64,000 nt of DNA from the NCBI GenBank assembly GCA_019635415.1, contig JAHBZN010000002.1, positions 1,240,001 to 1,304,000 of the forward strand, given 5' to 3'. The number at the start of each line of letters is the position of its first letter. Position 1 is the first letter of the stretch. Shown here in pieces: positions 8,448-17,687 of this stretch. The stretch comes from Ramlibacter sp. (GTDB taxonomy: Bacteria; Pseudomonadota; Gammaproteobacteria; Burkholderiales; Burkholderiaceae_C). A program made the position numbers and the translations under genes. The notes under the pieces are model-generated. The model searched no databases and had not been told where the DNA came from. It saw nothing but the letters and a program-made list of their open reading frames with translations.

Positions 8448-9350
8448 TCAGGCCAGTGTGTGAAGCGGAATGTCCTTTGCCAGCGCGAGCCGGTCCAGTT
8501 GCCGGCGCGTCTGGGTGAGCAGGAAGGCCGCGATCGCGGCATGCGTGGCGGGTGACAGCATGGCGCGAACGTCCGAGTCCACCAGGCCTGCGGCCGCGCA
8601 CAGGGCGGCCGCGAAATGCGGCTCGAGCGCCGCCACGGCCACGCGGCCGTCCTTGCACGGGTAGACCTTGTAGCCCGCGTGCGCCCCGCCCACCGAACCG
8701 GTCGGTTGCGTGAGTCCCCAGTGGCGGGGCAGGGCCAGGTAACCCGCGGCATCGGCCAGCGCCACTTCGATGAACACGCCGCGCGGATGCGGATCGCCGG
8801 TGCCGGCATAGCGCTCGCCCTGCAGCAGCGCGGCCTGCAGCACGGCCTCGCTGGCCATCAGCGAACCACCCATGTCGGCATACAGCGTGGGGGGCAGGGC
8901 CAGGCCGCTGACCAGGCCGTGGTCGGCCAGGTAGGTCAGGTCGTGGCCGGGCTCCTCGGCTCGCGCCCCCGGGGCGCCGACGATGGCCACCTGCGACAGC
9001 GTGGGATAGGACTTGTGCAGCGCCCTCCAGCCCAGGCCCAGCTTGACCAGGGCCGAAGGGCGGAACGAGGTCAGCAGCACGTCGGACTTGGCCAGTTCGC
9101 GGTGCAGCAGTTTCTGCCCGGCGACGGTCTTGAGGTCGGCGCTCAGGACTTTGACGCCCTCGTGCAGCTGGGCGTAGGCCGGCTTGTTGTAGTGCCCCAT
9201 GGGGTCGCCCGCGGGCGGCTCCAGCTTGACGCAGGTGGCGCCCATGGCGCGGCAGCGCATCAGCGCGGCAGGACCGGGCAGATTGAGCGCCAGGCTCAGG
9301 ATGCGCACGCCCTTGAGCGGGCGCAGGAGGGTCTTCTTTGGTGTGGCCAT
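8448..9350 (-). CDS. CaiB/BaiF-type (class III) CoA-transferase
   Basis: A 300-residue class III CoA-transferase. Landmarks are the N-terminal PLKGVRILSLALNLPGPAAL, RAMGATCVKLEPPAGDPM, LLTSFRPSALVKLGL, then DLTYLADHGLVSG and GGSLMASEAVLQAAL. It is shorter than the usual roughly 400 residues, lacking part of the C-terminal region. The segment LKTVAGQKLLHREL is where family members usually follow with the catalytic aspartate. At this site I see AKSDVLLTSF, so an Asp is present but not certainly the catalytic one. Start ATG at 9350; an in-frame ATG 8 codons upstream lacks a ribosome binding site. It lies beside pobA on the same strand; the substrate is unknown. Confidence 0.7.
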   Translation of the reverse strand: MATPKKTLLRPLKGVRILSLALNLPGPAALMRCRAMGATCVKLEPPAGDPMGHYNKPAYAQLHEGVKVLSADLKTVAGQKLLHRELAKSDVLLTSFRPSALVKLGLGWRALHKSYPTLSQVAIVGAPGARAEEPGHDLTYLADHGLVSGLALPPTLYADMGGSLMASEAVLQAALLQGERYAGTGDPHPRGVFIEVALADAAGYLALPRHWGLTQPTGSVGGAHAGYKVYPCKDGRVAVAALEPHFAAALCAAAGLVDSDVRAMLSPATHAAIAAFLLTQTRRQLDRLALAKDIPLHTLA

Positions 9351-9387
9351 GAACGAATTTAACCCACGGGCCACGCCGGTGCTGTCG

Positions 9388-10596
<1,209 letters not shown>

Positions 10597-10644
10597 TCAA
10601 GGTTAGGCCCGGGTCGCCCCGCACGCCAGCGCAGCGGCCGGAGT

Positions 10645-10683
10645 TTGCGCGATCAGCGCGCTGGTTGTGCGATGATCGCGCAA
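10645..10683. promoter_or_regulatory. inverted repeat in pobA-pobR gap
   Basis: Two 11-base arms, TTGCGCGATCA (10645-10655) and TGATCGCGCAA (10673-10683), are exact reverse complements separated by 17 bases. The right arm overlaps the first base of the pobR start codon. IclR-family PobR proteins bind inverted repeats between pobA and pobR, so this is a good candidate operator with direct autoregulation. No other clear promoter element was recognised in the gap. Confidence 0.6.
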
Positions 10684-11468
10684 TGACGATCGCCCGCGCC
10701 GATTTCATCGAAGGCATGGCCAAGGGCCTGGCCGTGCTGGAGAGCTTTGACACCGAGCGCCAGCGCCTCAACGCCACGCTGGCCGCCCAGCGCGCCGGCA
10801 TCACGCGGGCGGCGGCGCGGCGCCACCTGCTCACGCTGGCGCACCTGGGCTATCTGGAGACCGACGGCAGCTACTTCTGGCTGTCACCCAAGGTGCTGCG
10901 CTTCTCAGGCAGCTATCTGGCGTCGGCGCGCCTGCCGCGGCTGCTCCAGCCCACGCTGAACCGGCTGGCGGCGCAGACGCTGGAGCCGTTCTCGGCCGTG
11001 GTGCTCGACGGCAACGAGGTGGTGATCGTGGCGCGCAGCGGCGTGGATCTCAAGGCCGTGCCGGGCGGCGCGGCCCGGTTGCTGGCCTATGGCCTGCATC
11101 TGGGAGCCCGGCTGCCAGCCCATGCCACGTCCACGGGCCGGGTGCTGCTGGCCGCCAAGAGCAGGACCGCCTTGGGCGAATGGCTCAAGGGCCGGACCCT
11201 GCCGCGCATTGCGCCACGCACCACGACCGACCCGAAGCAGTTGCGCGCCATTCTCGAGCAGGTTCGCCGCGACGACTGGTGCGTGGCCAGCGAGGAGCAT
11301 GAGATCGGCGTGCATGCGCTGGCCGTGCCGCTGCGCAATCTGCAGGGCCAGACCGTGGCGGCGCTGAACGTGGTCACCTCTGCCCAGCGGCTGGCGCCCG
11401 AGGTCCTGGCGCACGACCTGCTGCCGCTGCTGCAGGATGCGGCCCGTGAATTGCGGCCGCTGCTCTAG
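10683..11468 (+). CDS. pobR: IclR-family regulator, probable PobR
   Basis: A 261-residue IclR-type regulator. The N-terminal winged helix includes LNATLAAQRAGITRAAARR and LLTLAHLGYLE. The effector domain includes SAVVLDGNEVVIVARSG, ARLPAHATSTGRVLLA and HEIGVHALAVPLRN. These closely match the PcaR/PobR subgroup that responds to hydroxylated benzoates. Divergent placement next to pobA supports the name. ATG at 10683 was chosen over an earlier in-frame ATG (10587) because IclR proteins of this group start close to FIEGMAKGLAVLE. Confidence 0.85.
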   Translation: MTIARADFIEGMAKGLAVLESFDTERQRLNATLAAQRAGITRAAARRHLLTLAHLGYLETDGSYFWLSPKVLRFSGSYLASARLPRLLQPTLNRLAAQTLEPFSAVVLDGNEVVIVARSGVDLKAVPGGAARLLAYGLHLGARLPAHATSTGRVLLAAKSRTALGEWLKGRTLPRIAPRTTTDPKQLRAILEQVRRDDWCVASEEHEIGVHALAVPLRNLQGQTVAALNVVTSAQRLAPEVLAHDLLPLLQDAARELRPLL

Positions 11469-11473
11469 CTGCG

Positions 11474-13630
11474 TCAAACGGCCAGGGGCAACGTCAGACT
11501 CAGCGCGGTACCGCCGCTCGCCGAGGCGCTCCACCGGGCCGTCCCGCCCAGCTCCTCCATGCGGGTGCGGATGCTCTCGAGCCCCAGCCCCGCGGAGCCT
11601 GCCTCGCGCATGCCGGTGCCGTCGTCGGTGACCGTGACGCTGAGGGTGCCGGATGCCAGGTGCCACTGAACCTGCAGGTGGGTGGCGCCCGCGTGGCGCA
11701 GCGCGTTGCTCAGCGCCTCCGACAGCGCGGTGCGCAACTGGTGCTGGTGGCGGGCGCCAAGGTCCGGCGGGGGCGCGATGTCGGAATGCCAGTCGAGCCT
11801 GACGCCGTTGGCCTGCGCCCGTTCCATCGCCACGTGCCGCAGGTCGGCCATGAAATCGTCGAAAGGCTGCGCCTGGCCGGCCAGGCCGCGCACGATGCTG
11901 CGAAGCTGCGTCATGGCTTCACGCAGCAGCAGCTTCTGCCGCTGCGGGTCGTCAATGTGCAGCAGCGTGAGCAGCTTGGCGCCGATGTCGTCGTGCATGT
12001 CACGCGCCACGCGCAGGCGCTCGTCATGGATGCCACGCTCATGCGCGTCGCGGCCTTCGGCGGCCTGGTCCATCAGTTGGCACAGGGAGGCGGTGAACTC
12101 CGCATCGCGGCCGGAAAACAGGCGCTTGCCATGGTCGCGGTAGCGCAGCAGGCGTGCGCCCACGCCCCCGCAGGCCGGCAACTGCAGCGCCAGGCCGTCG
12201 TCCAGGATGGCGGGGCGGGTCGGGGCCGGGCCATCGGCCCCGACCGGAACGCTTTGCATGGGGTTGAACAGGCGTTGCAGCGCCGCTGCCCACAGGCGTT
12301 CGCGTTCGTCAGCCGAGGCGGAGAATGCAATGCGCACCAGCTCGGGCATCATCTGTTCCACGCTGGCGCTGCCACGCTCGACCAGCCGACCCCACAGCCA
12401 CTGGCGCACCGGCAGGTACAGCGCGCCACAGACCAGCAGCGTGGTGCCCAGGGAGAGCGTGGCATTCCAGCGCAGCCACAGCACCAGCAGCGCGTCCACC
12501 AGCACCACCAGGGCCACCCCCAGCGCCCACAGCAGCACCCGGTAGGCCCATTCGTCCAGGTCAAACAGCCGGTAGCGGCCCACGCCCAGCGCCAGGCCGA
12601 AAAACATGATGAGGAAGAAGCCGAACGCGTACCCCTGCTCCAGGGGAGGGAACAGGCCAAACACATTCACCGAAACCACCATCAGCACGAACAGGCCACT
12701 GCCCGCCAGGGTGGACAGTGCCAGCCAGCGCAACGCCGCGCGCTCGGCGGGCCGGCCGCGGCTGCGCCGCCACTGGACCGCGGCCAGCGCGATGGCCAGC
12801 AGCATCTCGGTCAGGATGGGGATGCGCGCGCCCCAGTCCTGGTCGGCGGCCCAGCGGAAGGTGTCGGCGAGCTGCCAGGGAATGAACACCGCCGGCAGCA
12901 GCCACAACCAGCGCAACCGGACCAGCGGCCGCGGGTGGGTCAGGAAGATGGCCACCAGCCCGCAGCCGAACATCAGCGCCCCGGTGTGGTTGAGCGTGGA
13001 GAGCCAGCGGAAGACCGTGCCATCGATCGCCAGTTCGCGCACGCTGTAGGCGGCCGCGGTGTAGGTGGACAGCGGGAACATCAGCCCGCACAGCGCGAGC
13101 ATGCGGGGGCCCCAGTCCCCGGGGCGCAGCGCCACCACCCAGGCCCCGATCAGCAGCGAGGCGCTTCCCGCGAAGAGCTGGAACCAGAACACCAGCGGCA
13201 GCGACCCCGGGCTGCGCTGGGGGGCCACCGCAAACGTGGTGGCCTGGACCGGGGCCCCTGCGGTCGCCTGCCAGTGCAGGGTCAGCGTGGGCTCGGTGAG
13301 CAGGGCCGCCAAACGGGACTGTCGCGCAAAGAAGCCGTCCATCTCGGCGTACTGGTCGAAAAAGTCTGGCTCCTCGATCAGATCGCTGGCCTGCAGGTCG
13401 AGCCCGTCGTTGCGCCCCTGCAGCCGCAGCGCGATGGCGCCGGCGGGGGGCGAGCCGTCCGGGCTGCGGCCGACGCGCAGGTGGTGGGTGGTTTTGGCAC
13501 CCTCGGGCGTGTCGGGCACGAACTGCAGGCCCAGGGAGGGCGTCGACAGCACGAACCAGGTGACCGCGATGCAGGCGGCCAGCACCAGCGCCACGGCCGC
13601 CAGCAGGATCCGGCGTGGCGTGCCCGGCAT
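11474..13630 (-). CDS. NarL-type sensor histidine kinase, multi-TM
   Basis: A 718-residue membrane sensor kinase. A first hydrophobic segment (about residues 8-30) is followed by a periplasmic region to about 145, then a multi-helix membrane block (about 148-395). The cytoplasmic part has the HisKA_3 phosphoacceptor motif RVARDMHDDIGAKLL, with His546 as the phosphorylation site. A HATPase domain follows (TALSEALSNALRHAG, VTDDGTGM, GLGLESIRTRMEELGG). No response regulator is nearby. It starts 3 bases after the livF stop, so it is the last gene of the ABC transporter operon and may sense the transported compound. Confidence 0.85.
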   Translation of the reverse strand: MPGTPRRILLAAVALVLAACIAVTWFVLSTPSLGLQFVPDTPEGAKTTHHLRVGRSPDGSPPAGAIALRLQGRNDGLDLQASDLIEEPDFFDQYAEMDGFFARQSRLAALLTEPTLTLHWQATAGAPVQATTFAVAPQRSPGSLPLVFWFQLFAGSASLLIGAWVVALRPGDWGPRMLALCGLMFPLSTYTAAAYSVRELAIDGTVFRWLSTLNHTGALMFGCGLVAIFLTHPRPLVRLRWLWLLPAVFIPWQLADTFRWAADQDWGARIPILTEMLLAIALAAVQWRRSRGRPAERAALRWLALSTLAGSGLFVLMVVSVNVFGLFPPLEQGYAFGFFLIMFFGLALGVGRYRLFDLDEWAYRVLLWALGVALVVLVDALLVLWLRWNATLSLGTTLLVCGALYLPVRQWLWGRLVERGSASVEQMMPELVRIAFSASADERERLWAAALQRLFNPMQSVPVGADGPAPTRPAILDDGLALQLPACGGVGARLLRYRDHGKRLFSGRDAEFTASLCQLMDQAAEGRDAHERGIHDERLRVARDMHDDIGAKLLTLLHIDDPQRQKLLLREAMTQLRSIVRGLAGQAQPFDDFMADLRHVAMERAQANGVRLDWHSDIAPPPDLGARHQHQLRTALSEALSNALRHAGATHLQVQWHLASGTLSVTVTDDGTGMREAGSAGLGLESIRTRMEELGGTARWSASASGGTALSLTLPLAV

Positions 13631-13633
13631 GCC

Positions 13634-14350
13634 TCAGACCCCCAGGTACTGGTCCAGCAACTGCGGCTGCGCCTGCAGGTCGGCCGAGCTGCCCGCGAAC
13701 ACGACCTCGCCCTTGACCAGGATCACGTTGCGGTCGGTGATCTGGGTGACGTGCTTCCAGTTCTTGTCCACGATCACGCTGCTGATGCCCGATTCGCGGA
13801 TCAGCCCGCAGATGCGCCAGATCTCGCGCGCGATCAGCGGCGCCAGGCCCTCGGTGGCTTCGTCCAGGATCAGGACGTCGGGATTGGTCATCAGTGCACG
13901 GCCGATGGTCAGCATCTGCTGCTCCCCGCCGCTGAGCTGCTGGCCGCCGTGGCCCAGGCGCTCCTTGAGTCGGGGGAAGGTCTCGAGCACGCGGTCGTAG
14001 GTCCAGTCGCGCTGGCCGCGGGTGCCGGCGCGCGCGGCCATCCTGAGGTTCTCGACGACGCTGAGGTTGCCGAAGATGCCGCGCCCCTCGGGCACATAGG
14101 CGATGCCCAGTTGCGCCACCTCGTAGGGCGCGCGGCCGGTCATGTCGCGCCCCATGATCCGCACCGTGCCGCCGCGAGGCTTGACCAGGCCCATGAGGCT
14201 TTTGAGCAGGGTGCTCTTGCCCATGCCGTTGCGGCCCATGAGACCGATGGTTTCGCCGCGAGCGACGGCGAAATCGATGCCGCGCAGGATGTGGCTGGCG
14301 CCGTAGTAGGTGTGCAGGCCCTGGGCCTCGATCAGCAGGTCGGCCATCAA
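13634..14350 (-). CDS. livF: branched-chain-type ABC transporter, ATP-binding protein LivF
   Basis: A 238-residue ABC ATPase of the LivF type. It has Walker A GRNGMGKST (about residues 39-47), signature LSGGEQQMLTIGRAL, and Walker B VLILDEATEGLAP. Together with LivG it powers HMG-type importers for branched-chain amino acids, amides or aromatic acids. It overlaps the livG stop by 4 bases. Placement in one operon with a substrate-binding protein next to benzoate-CoA ligase suggests an aromatic acid as substrate. Confidence 0.92.
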   Translation of the reverse strand: MMADLLIEAQGLHTYYGASHILRGIDFAVARGETIGLMGRNGMGKSTLLKSLMGLVKPRGGTVRIMGRDMTGRAPYEVAQLGIAYVPEGRGIFGNLSVVENLRMAARAGTRGQRDWTYDRVLETFPRLKERLGHGGQQLSGGEQQMLTIGRALMTNPDVLILDEATEGLAPLIAREIWRICGLIRESGISSVIVDKNWKHVTQITDRNVILVKGEVVFAGSSADLQAQPQLLDQYLGV

Positions 14351-15108
14351 TGTTCCTCCCCGAGGTAGGCCGCCTGCACGCTGGCGTCGGCCCGTACGTC
14401 GGCAGGGGCGCCGCTTGCGATCACCTGGCCGTTGACCATCACGGTCAGGTGGTCGGCGAGTGTGAACACGGCGTCCATGTCGTGCTCGACCAGCAGCATC
14501 GCGTGGTCGGGCTTGATGGCCAGCAGCAGCGACACCATGCGCTCGGCTTCGGCCACCCCCATGCCGGCCAGCGGCTCGTCCAGCAGCAGCACCTGGGGGC
14601 CCGTGGCCAGCGTCATGGCGATCTCGAGTTGTCGCTGCTCCCCGTGGCTGATCGTGCCGGCCACGGCGTTGCGTCGGTCCTTGAGGCCCGAAAGCTCGAT
14701 AGCCCGCTCTGCGCGGTCATTGATAGCTACAAAACTTGTAGCGTTGCGCAGCCAGCGCCAAGCGTTGGGGGCCCGTGACTGGGCGGCCAGGCGCACGTTG
14801 TCCCAGACCGTGAAGGGCAGGAAGATGTTGGTCTTCTGGTAGCTGCGGCCCAGGCCCTGGCGCGAGATGCGGTGCGGCTTGTGCCCGGTGACATTGGCGC
14901 CGCCCAGCGTGACGCGACCGGACGTCGGGGGGAGGTCACCCGACAGCAGGTTGGTCAGCGTGGACTTGCCGGCGCCGTTGGGGCCGATCACCGCATGGAT
15001 GCGGTCGCGCCAGAGGTCGACCGACACGTCGTTCACGGCGGCCAGGCCGCCAAAGCGCTTGGTCAGCTGCTGCGCGCTGAGCAGGATGTCACCGGTGGTG
15101 GCCATCAT
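14347..15108 (-). CDS. livG: branched-chain-type ABC transporter, ATP-binding protein LivG
   Basis: A 253-residue ABC ATPase of the LivG type. It has Walker A GPNGAGKST (about residues 39-47), signature ISHGEQRQLEIAMTLA, Walker B VLLLDEPLAGMG, and the C-terminal LivG segment VMVNGQVIASG. The middle stretch reading LRNATSFVAINDRAERAIEL is encoded by a copy of the 46-bp dispersed repeat (14697-14742), antisense to the gene. The frame stays open, and all ATPase motifs lie outside the repeat. It overlaps livM and livF by 4 bases on each side. Confidence 0.92.
   Translation of the reverse strand: MMATTGDILLSAQQLTKRFGGLAAVNDVSVDLWRDRIHAVIGPNGAGKSTLTNLLSGDLPPTSGRVTLGGANVTGHKPHRISRQGLGRSYQKTNIFLPFTVWDNVRLAAQSRAPNAWRWLRNATSFVAINDRAERAIELSGLKDRRNAVAGTISHGEQRQLEIAMTLATGPQVLLLDEPLAGMGVAEAERMVSLLLAIKPDHAMLLVEHDMDAVFTLADHLTVMVNGQVIASGAPADVRADASVQAAYLGEEH
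14697..14742 (+). repeat. 46-bp dispersed repeat, copy B (inside livG)
   Basis: This copy begins CGATAGCCC and ends GATAGCTACAAAACTTGTAGC. It is exactly 46 bases and matches the intergenic reference copy at about 30 of 46 positions by eye, including the block AGCTACAAAA. It lies antisense within the livG coding sequence between the Walker A and signature motifs. Confidence 0.7.
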
Positions 15109-16112
15109 TCACCCCCCTTGCGCTGGAGCAGGCGGCCCGCCAGCCCGAGCAGGCCGCGCGGCGCGAACATCACGATGGCCACGATGAACAGGCCCATCCA
15201 GAGCTGCCAGTGCTTGCCGATGTGGACGCCGCCGACGGTCGGCAGGTCCTTGAAGACGCTGAGCAGGTATTCGAATGCGAACGCGCCCACGATGGCGCCA
15301 GCGAAATTGCCCATGCCGCCCAGGATCACCATCATGATGGCGTGTGCGCTCATGTGAAAGCCCATGAGCTCGGGGTTTACGTAGCCGGTCTGCGCCCCCC
15401 ACAGATAACCCGCCAGGCCCGCCAGCGCGCCCGCCAGCGTGAACGCCGCGAGCTTGTAGCCGAAGGTGCCGAAGCCCATGGCGCGCATGCGGTGCTCGTT
15501 CACGCGGATGCCCGCGAGCGCCCGGCCGAACGGACTGAACAGCAGCCGGCGCAGGAAGACATACACCCCGACCATGCAGGCCAGCGTGAAGTAGTAGAAG
15601 GTGCGCTTGTCCTCGAGGTCCAGTGGCGCCCAGCCGAACAGCGCGGCATCGGGCTTGAAGTTGATGTACAGGCCGTCGGAGCCACCGAGCGAGCGGTTGT
15701 CGAAGAACAGGTAGAACACCATCTGCGCGAACGCCATGGTCACCATGATGAAGTAGATGCCCTGCGTACGCACCACGAAGAAGCCGATGATCAGCGCCGC
15801 CAGCGCCGAACCCAGCACCGCGGCCGGCAGCGTCCACCAGAGCGCGACCGGCTCACCGGCCGGTGTCATGAAGGCCAGCGCATAGCCCGCGATACCAAAG
15901 AACGCCGCATGGCCCAGCGAGACCAGGCCGGTCACGCCCTGCAGCAGGTCCAGGCTCATGGCAAAAATGGCCAGGATCATCATGCGCGCCACCATCTGGG
16001 CGTAGAAGTCACTGCCGACAAACGGGAACGCGGCCAGCGCGAACAGGCCCAGGGCCAGGGCCACCCGCAGGCCGCCGGGCAGGGTTTCGAGGTTGTTCTT
16101 GGGAGCGCTCAT
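15105..16112 (-). CDS. livM: branched-chain-type ABC transporter, permease LivM
   Basis: A 335-residue inner-membrane permease with about nine hydrophobic segments. The LivM landmarks are LLQGVTGLVSLGHAAFFGIAG, RTQGIYFIMVTMAFAQ, FGRALAGIRVNEHRMRAMGF and the EAA-like GGMGNFAGAIVGAFAFEYL. ATG at 16112 gives the usual length and overlaps the livH stop by 4 bases; an upstream extension of the frame is livH in another frame. It ends overlapping livG. It forms the translocation pore with LivH. Confidence 0.93.
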   Translation of the reverse strand: MSAPKNNLETLPGGLRVALALGLFALAAFPFVGSDFYAQMVARMMILAIFAMSLDLLQGVTGLVSLGHAAFFGIAGYALAFMTPAGEPVALWWTLPAAVLGSALAALIIGFFVVRTQGIYFIMVTMAFAQMVFYLFFDNRSLGGSDGLYINFKPDAALFGWAPLDLEDKRTFYYFTLACMVGVYVFLRRLLFSPFGRALAGIRVNEHRMRAMGFGTFGYKLAAFTLAGALAGLAGYLWGAQTGYVNPELMGFHMSAHAIMMVILGGMGNFAGAIVGAFAFEYLLSVFKDLPTVGGVHIGKHWQLWMGLFIVAIVMFAPRGLLGLAGRLLQRKGGE

Positions 16113-16972
16113 TGTTTGAACAGCCCTTCGGGCTTCCACAGCAGCACGGCCGCCATCAGCATGTAGACCAGCATGCCGGCCAGCTGCGGCAGCAGCACCT
16201 TGCCAAAGGTGTCGACCAGTCCCACCAGCAGCGCGGAGATCAGAGCGCCGCGCACCGACCCGATGCCGCCGATCACCACCACCACGAAGCACATGATCAG
16301 CACCTGCGACCCCATGTTGGGGTAGACGCTGGAGATCGGTGCGGCGATCATGCCCGCCACCGTGGCCAGCGCCACGCCCAGCGCGAACACCACGGCATGG
16401 ATCAGCTTGATGTTGATGCCCAGCGACTCCACCATGTCGCGGTTGAAGGCGCCCGCGCGGATCTTCATGCCCAGGCGGGTCCGGGAGATCAGCAGGTACA
16501 GGCCCAGGGCCAGCACGATGCACACGCCCGACATGAACAGCCGGTACACCGGGTAGGAGAGCGTGTCGGTGAGCGGAATGGAAGAGCGCAGCAGCTCGGG
16601 AATCGGCACGCCATGCACGTCGTCGCCCCAGAGGATGGAGCGGGCTTCCTCAAACACGTAGATCAGGCCAAAGGTCAGCAGCACCTGGTCGAGGTGGTCG
16701 CGCTGGTAGAAGTGGCGGAACAGCAGCCATTCGAGCGCCAGACCGAACACCACCGACAGCGCCGCGCCCACGACGATGGCCAGCACCAGGCTGCCCAGCA
16801 GAGTGGACAGCGACCAGGCCAGGTATGCCCCCAGCATGTAGAAACTGCCGTGCGCGAGGTTGACCACGCCCATGATGCCGAAGATCAGCGTCAGTCCGGC
16901 GGCCAGCATGAACAGCAGCAGGCCGTACTGCACGCTGTTGAGCAGCTGGATCAGGAAACTCGGAAAGTCCAT
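16109..16972 (-). CDS. livH: branched-chain-type ABC transporter, permease LivH
   Basis: A 287-residue permease with the LivH signature segments: LLFMLAAGLTLIFGIMGVVNLAHGSFYMLGAY near the N terminus (family positions about 17-48), and VVVIGGIGSVRGALISALLVG late. About eight hydrophobic helices are visible. It starts 6 bases after the LysE-type gene stop with no clear ribosome binding site, which suggests translational coupling to that gene. Confidence 0.93.
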   Translation of the reverse strand: MDFPSFLIQLLNSVQYGLLLFMLAAGLTLIFGIMGVVNLAHGSFYMLGAYLAWSLSTLLGSLVLAIVVGAALSVVFGLALEWLLFRHFYQRDHLDQVLLTFGLIYVFEEARSILWGDDVHGVPIPELLRSSIPLTDTLSYPVYRLFMSGVCIVLALGLYLLISRTRLGMKIRAGAFNRDMVESLGINIKLIHAVVFALGVALATVAGMIAAPISSVYPNMGSQVLIMCFVVVVIGGIGSVRGALISALLVGLVDTFGKVLLPQLAGMLVYMLMAAVLLWKPEGLFKQ

Positions 16973-16978
16973 GGTTGG

Positions 16979-17605
16979 TCAGGCGTTGCGGCGCGTCAAT
17001 AGCAGCAGGCCGCCCATGAGCGTGAACAGGCCACCGCAAACCCGGTTGACCCAGCGCACCGCGGTGCTGGAGCGCAGCACGGGCACCAGACGCGAAACGC
17101 CCAGCGCGCACAGGGTCAGCACCGTCAGCTCGAAGGCCATGAAGGTCAGTGCCAGCAGCGTGAATTGCGGCAGCACGGGAGCCGCCGGGTTCAGGAACTG
17201 CGGGAAGAAGGCCGCGAAGAACAGCACGGCCTTGGGGTTGCTGGCGCCGACCAGAAAGCCCTGCAGGTAGAACGAACGCGTGCGCTGGCGTGGCGATCCC
17301 TGCGTGAATTCGAGGGTCAGCGACTCGCTGCGGAAGGTCCGCACGCCCAGCCAGATGAGGTAGGCGGCGCCCGCCAGCTTGGCGGTGGTGAACGCCGTTT
17401 CCGAGGCGGCCAGCAGCGCGCCGAGCCCCATGGCCGACAAGCCCATCACGCACAGGATGGCGGTGACCGCGCCCGCCACCGACGTCATGGCGCGGCGCGG
17501 GCCGTGGTTGACGGCGTTCGTGACACACATGAGCATGGTGGGCCCGGGGGTCAGGATCAGCAGCGCAACGGCCGCCACGTAGAGCAGGTAGGTGGACAGG
17601 GTCAT
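16979..17605 (-). CDS. LysE/RhtB-family exporter
   Basis: A 208-residue membrane protein of the LysE/RhtB family with about six hydrophobic segments. Landmarks are LLILTPGPTMLMCVTNAVNHG at the N terminus, KLAGAAYLIWLGVRTFRS, and FLVGASNPKAVLFFAAFFPQF. The family exports amino acids and small metabolites. It sits inside an uptake operon, between the substrate-binding protein and livH. That is unusual and may provide export of a toxic excess or of a by-product; this role is inference from position only. Confidence 0.88.
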   Translation of the reverse strand: MTLSTYLLYVAAVALLILTPGPTMLMCVTNAVNHGPRRAMTSVAGAVTAILCVMGLSAMGLGALLAASETAFTTAKLAGAAYLIWLGVRTFRSESLTLEFTQGSPRQRTRSFYLQGFLVGASNPKAVLFFAAFFPQFLNPAAPVLPQFTLLALTFMAFELTVLTLCALGVSRLVPVLRSSTAVRWVNRVCGGLFTLMGGLLLLTRRNA

Positions 17606-17639
17606 CGGGATGTCTCAAGCACGGGGTGTGCCAAAGGGC

Positions 17640-17668
17640 AAAAAAATGGGAGGTCCGCAAACCTCCCA
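17640..17668 (-). terminator. intrinsic terminator/attenuator after substrate-binding protein gene
   Basis: An 8-bp stem, TGGGAGGT (17647-17654) with ACCTCCCA (17661-17668), has a 6-base loop. Read on the minus strand it is followed by seven T residues. It lies between the binding-protein stop (17688) and the LysE-type start (17605), so it should cut transcription after the binding protein and let some read-through into the transporter genes. Confidence 0.75.
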
Positions 17669-17687
17669 CTCGGCAGCGCGGGCTGCT

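Noticed and set aside
11660..14368. A 902-codon open frame on the plus strand opposite the sensor kinase and livF
   Set aside because: It is antisense to two clear genes, rich in Gln, His and Arg with no recognisable motif, and is explained by GC-rich codon bias on the opposite strand.
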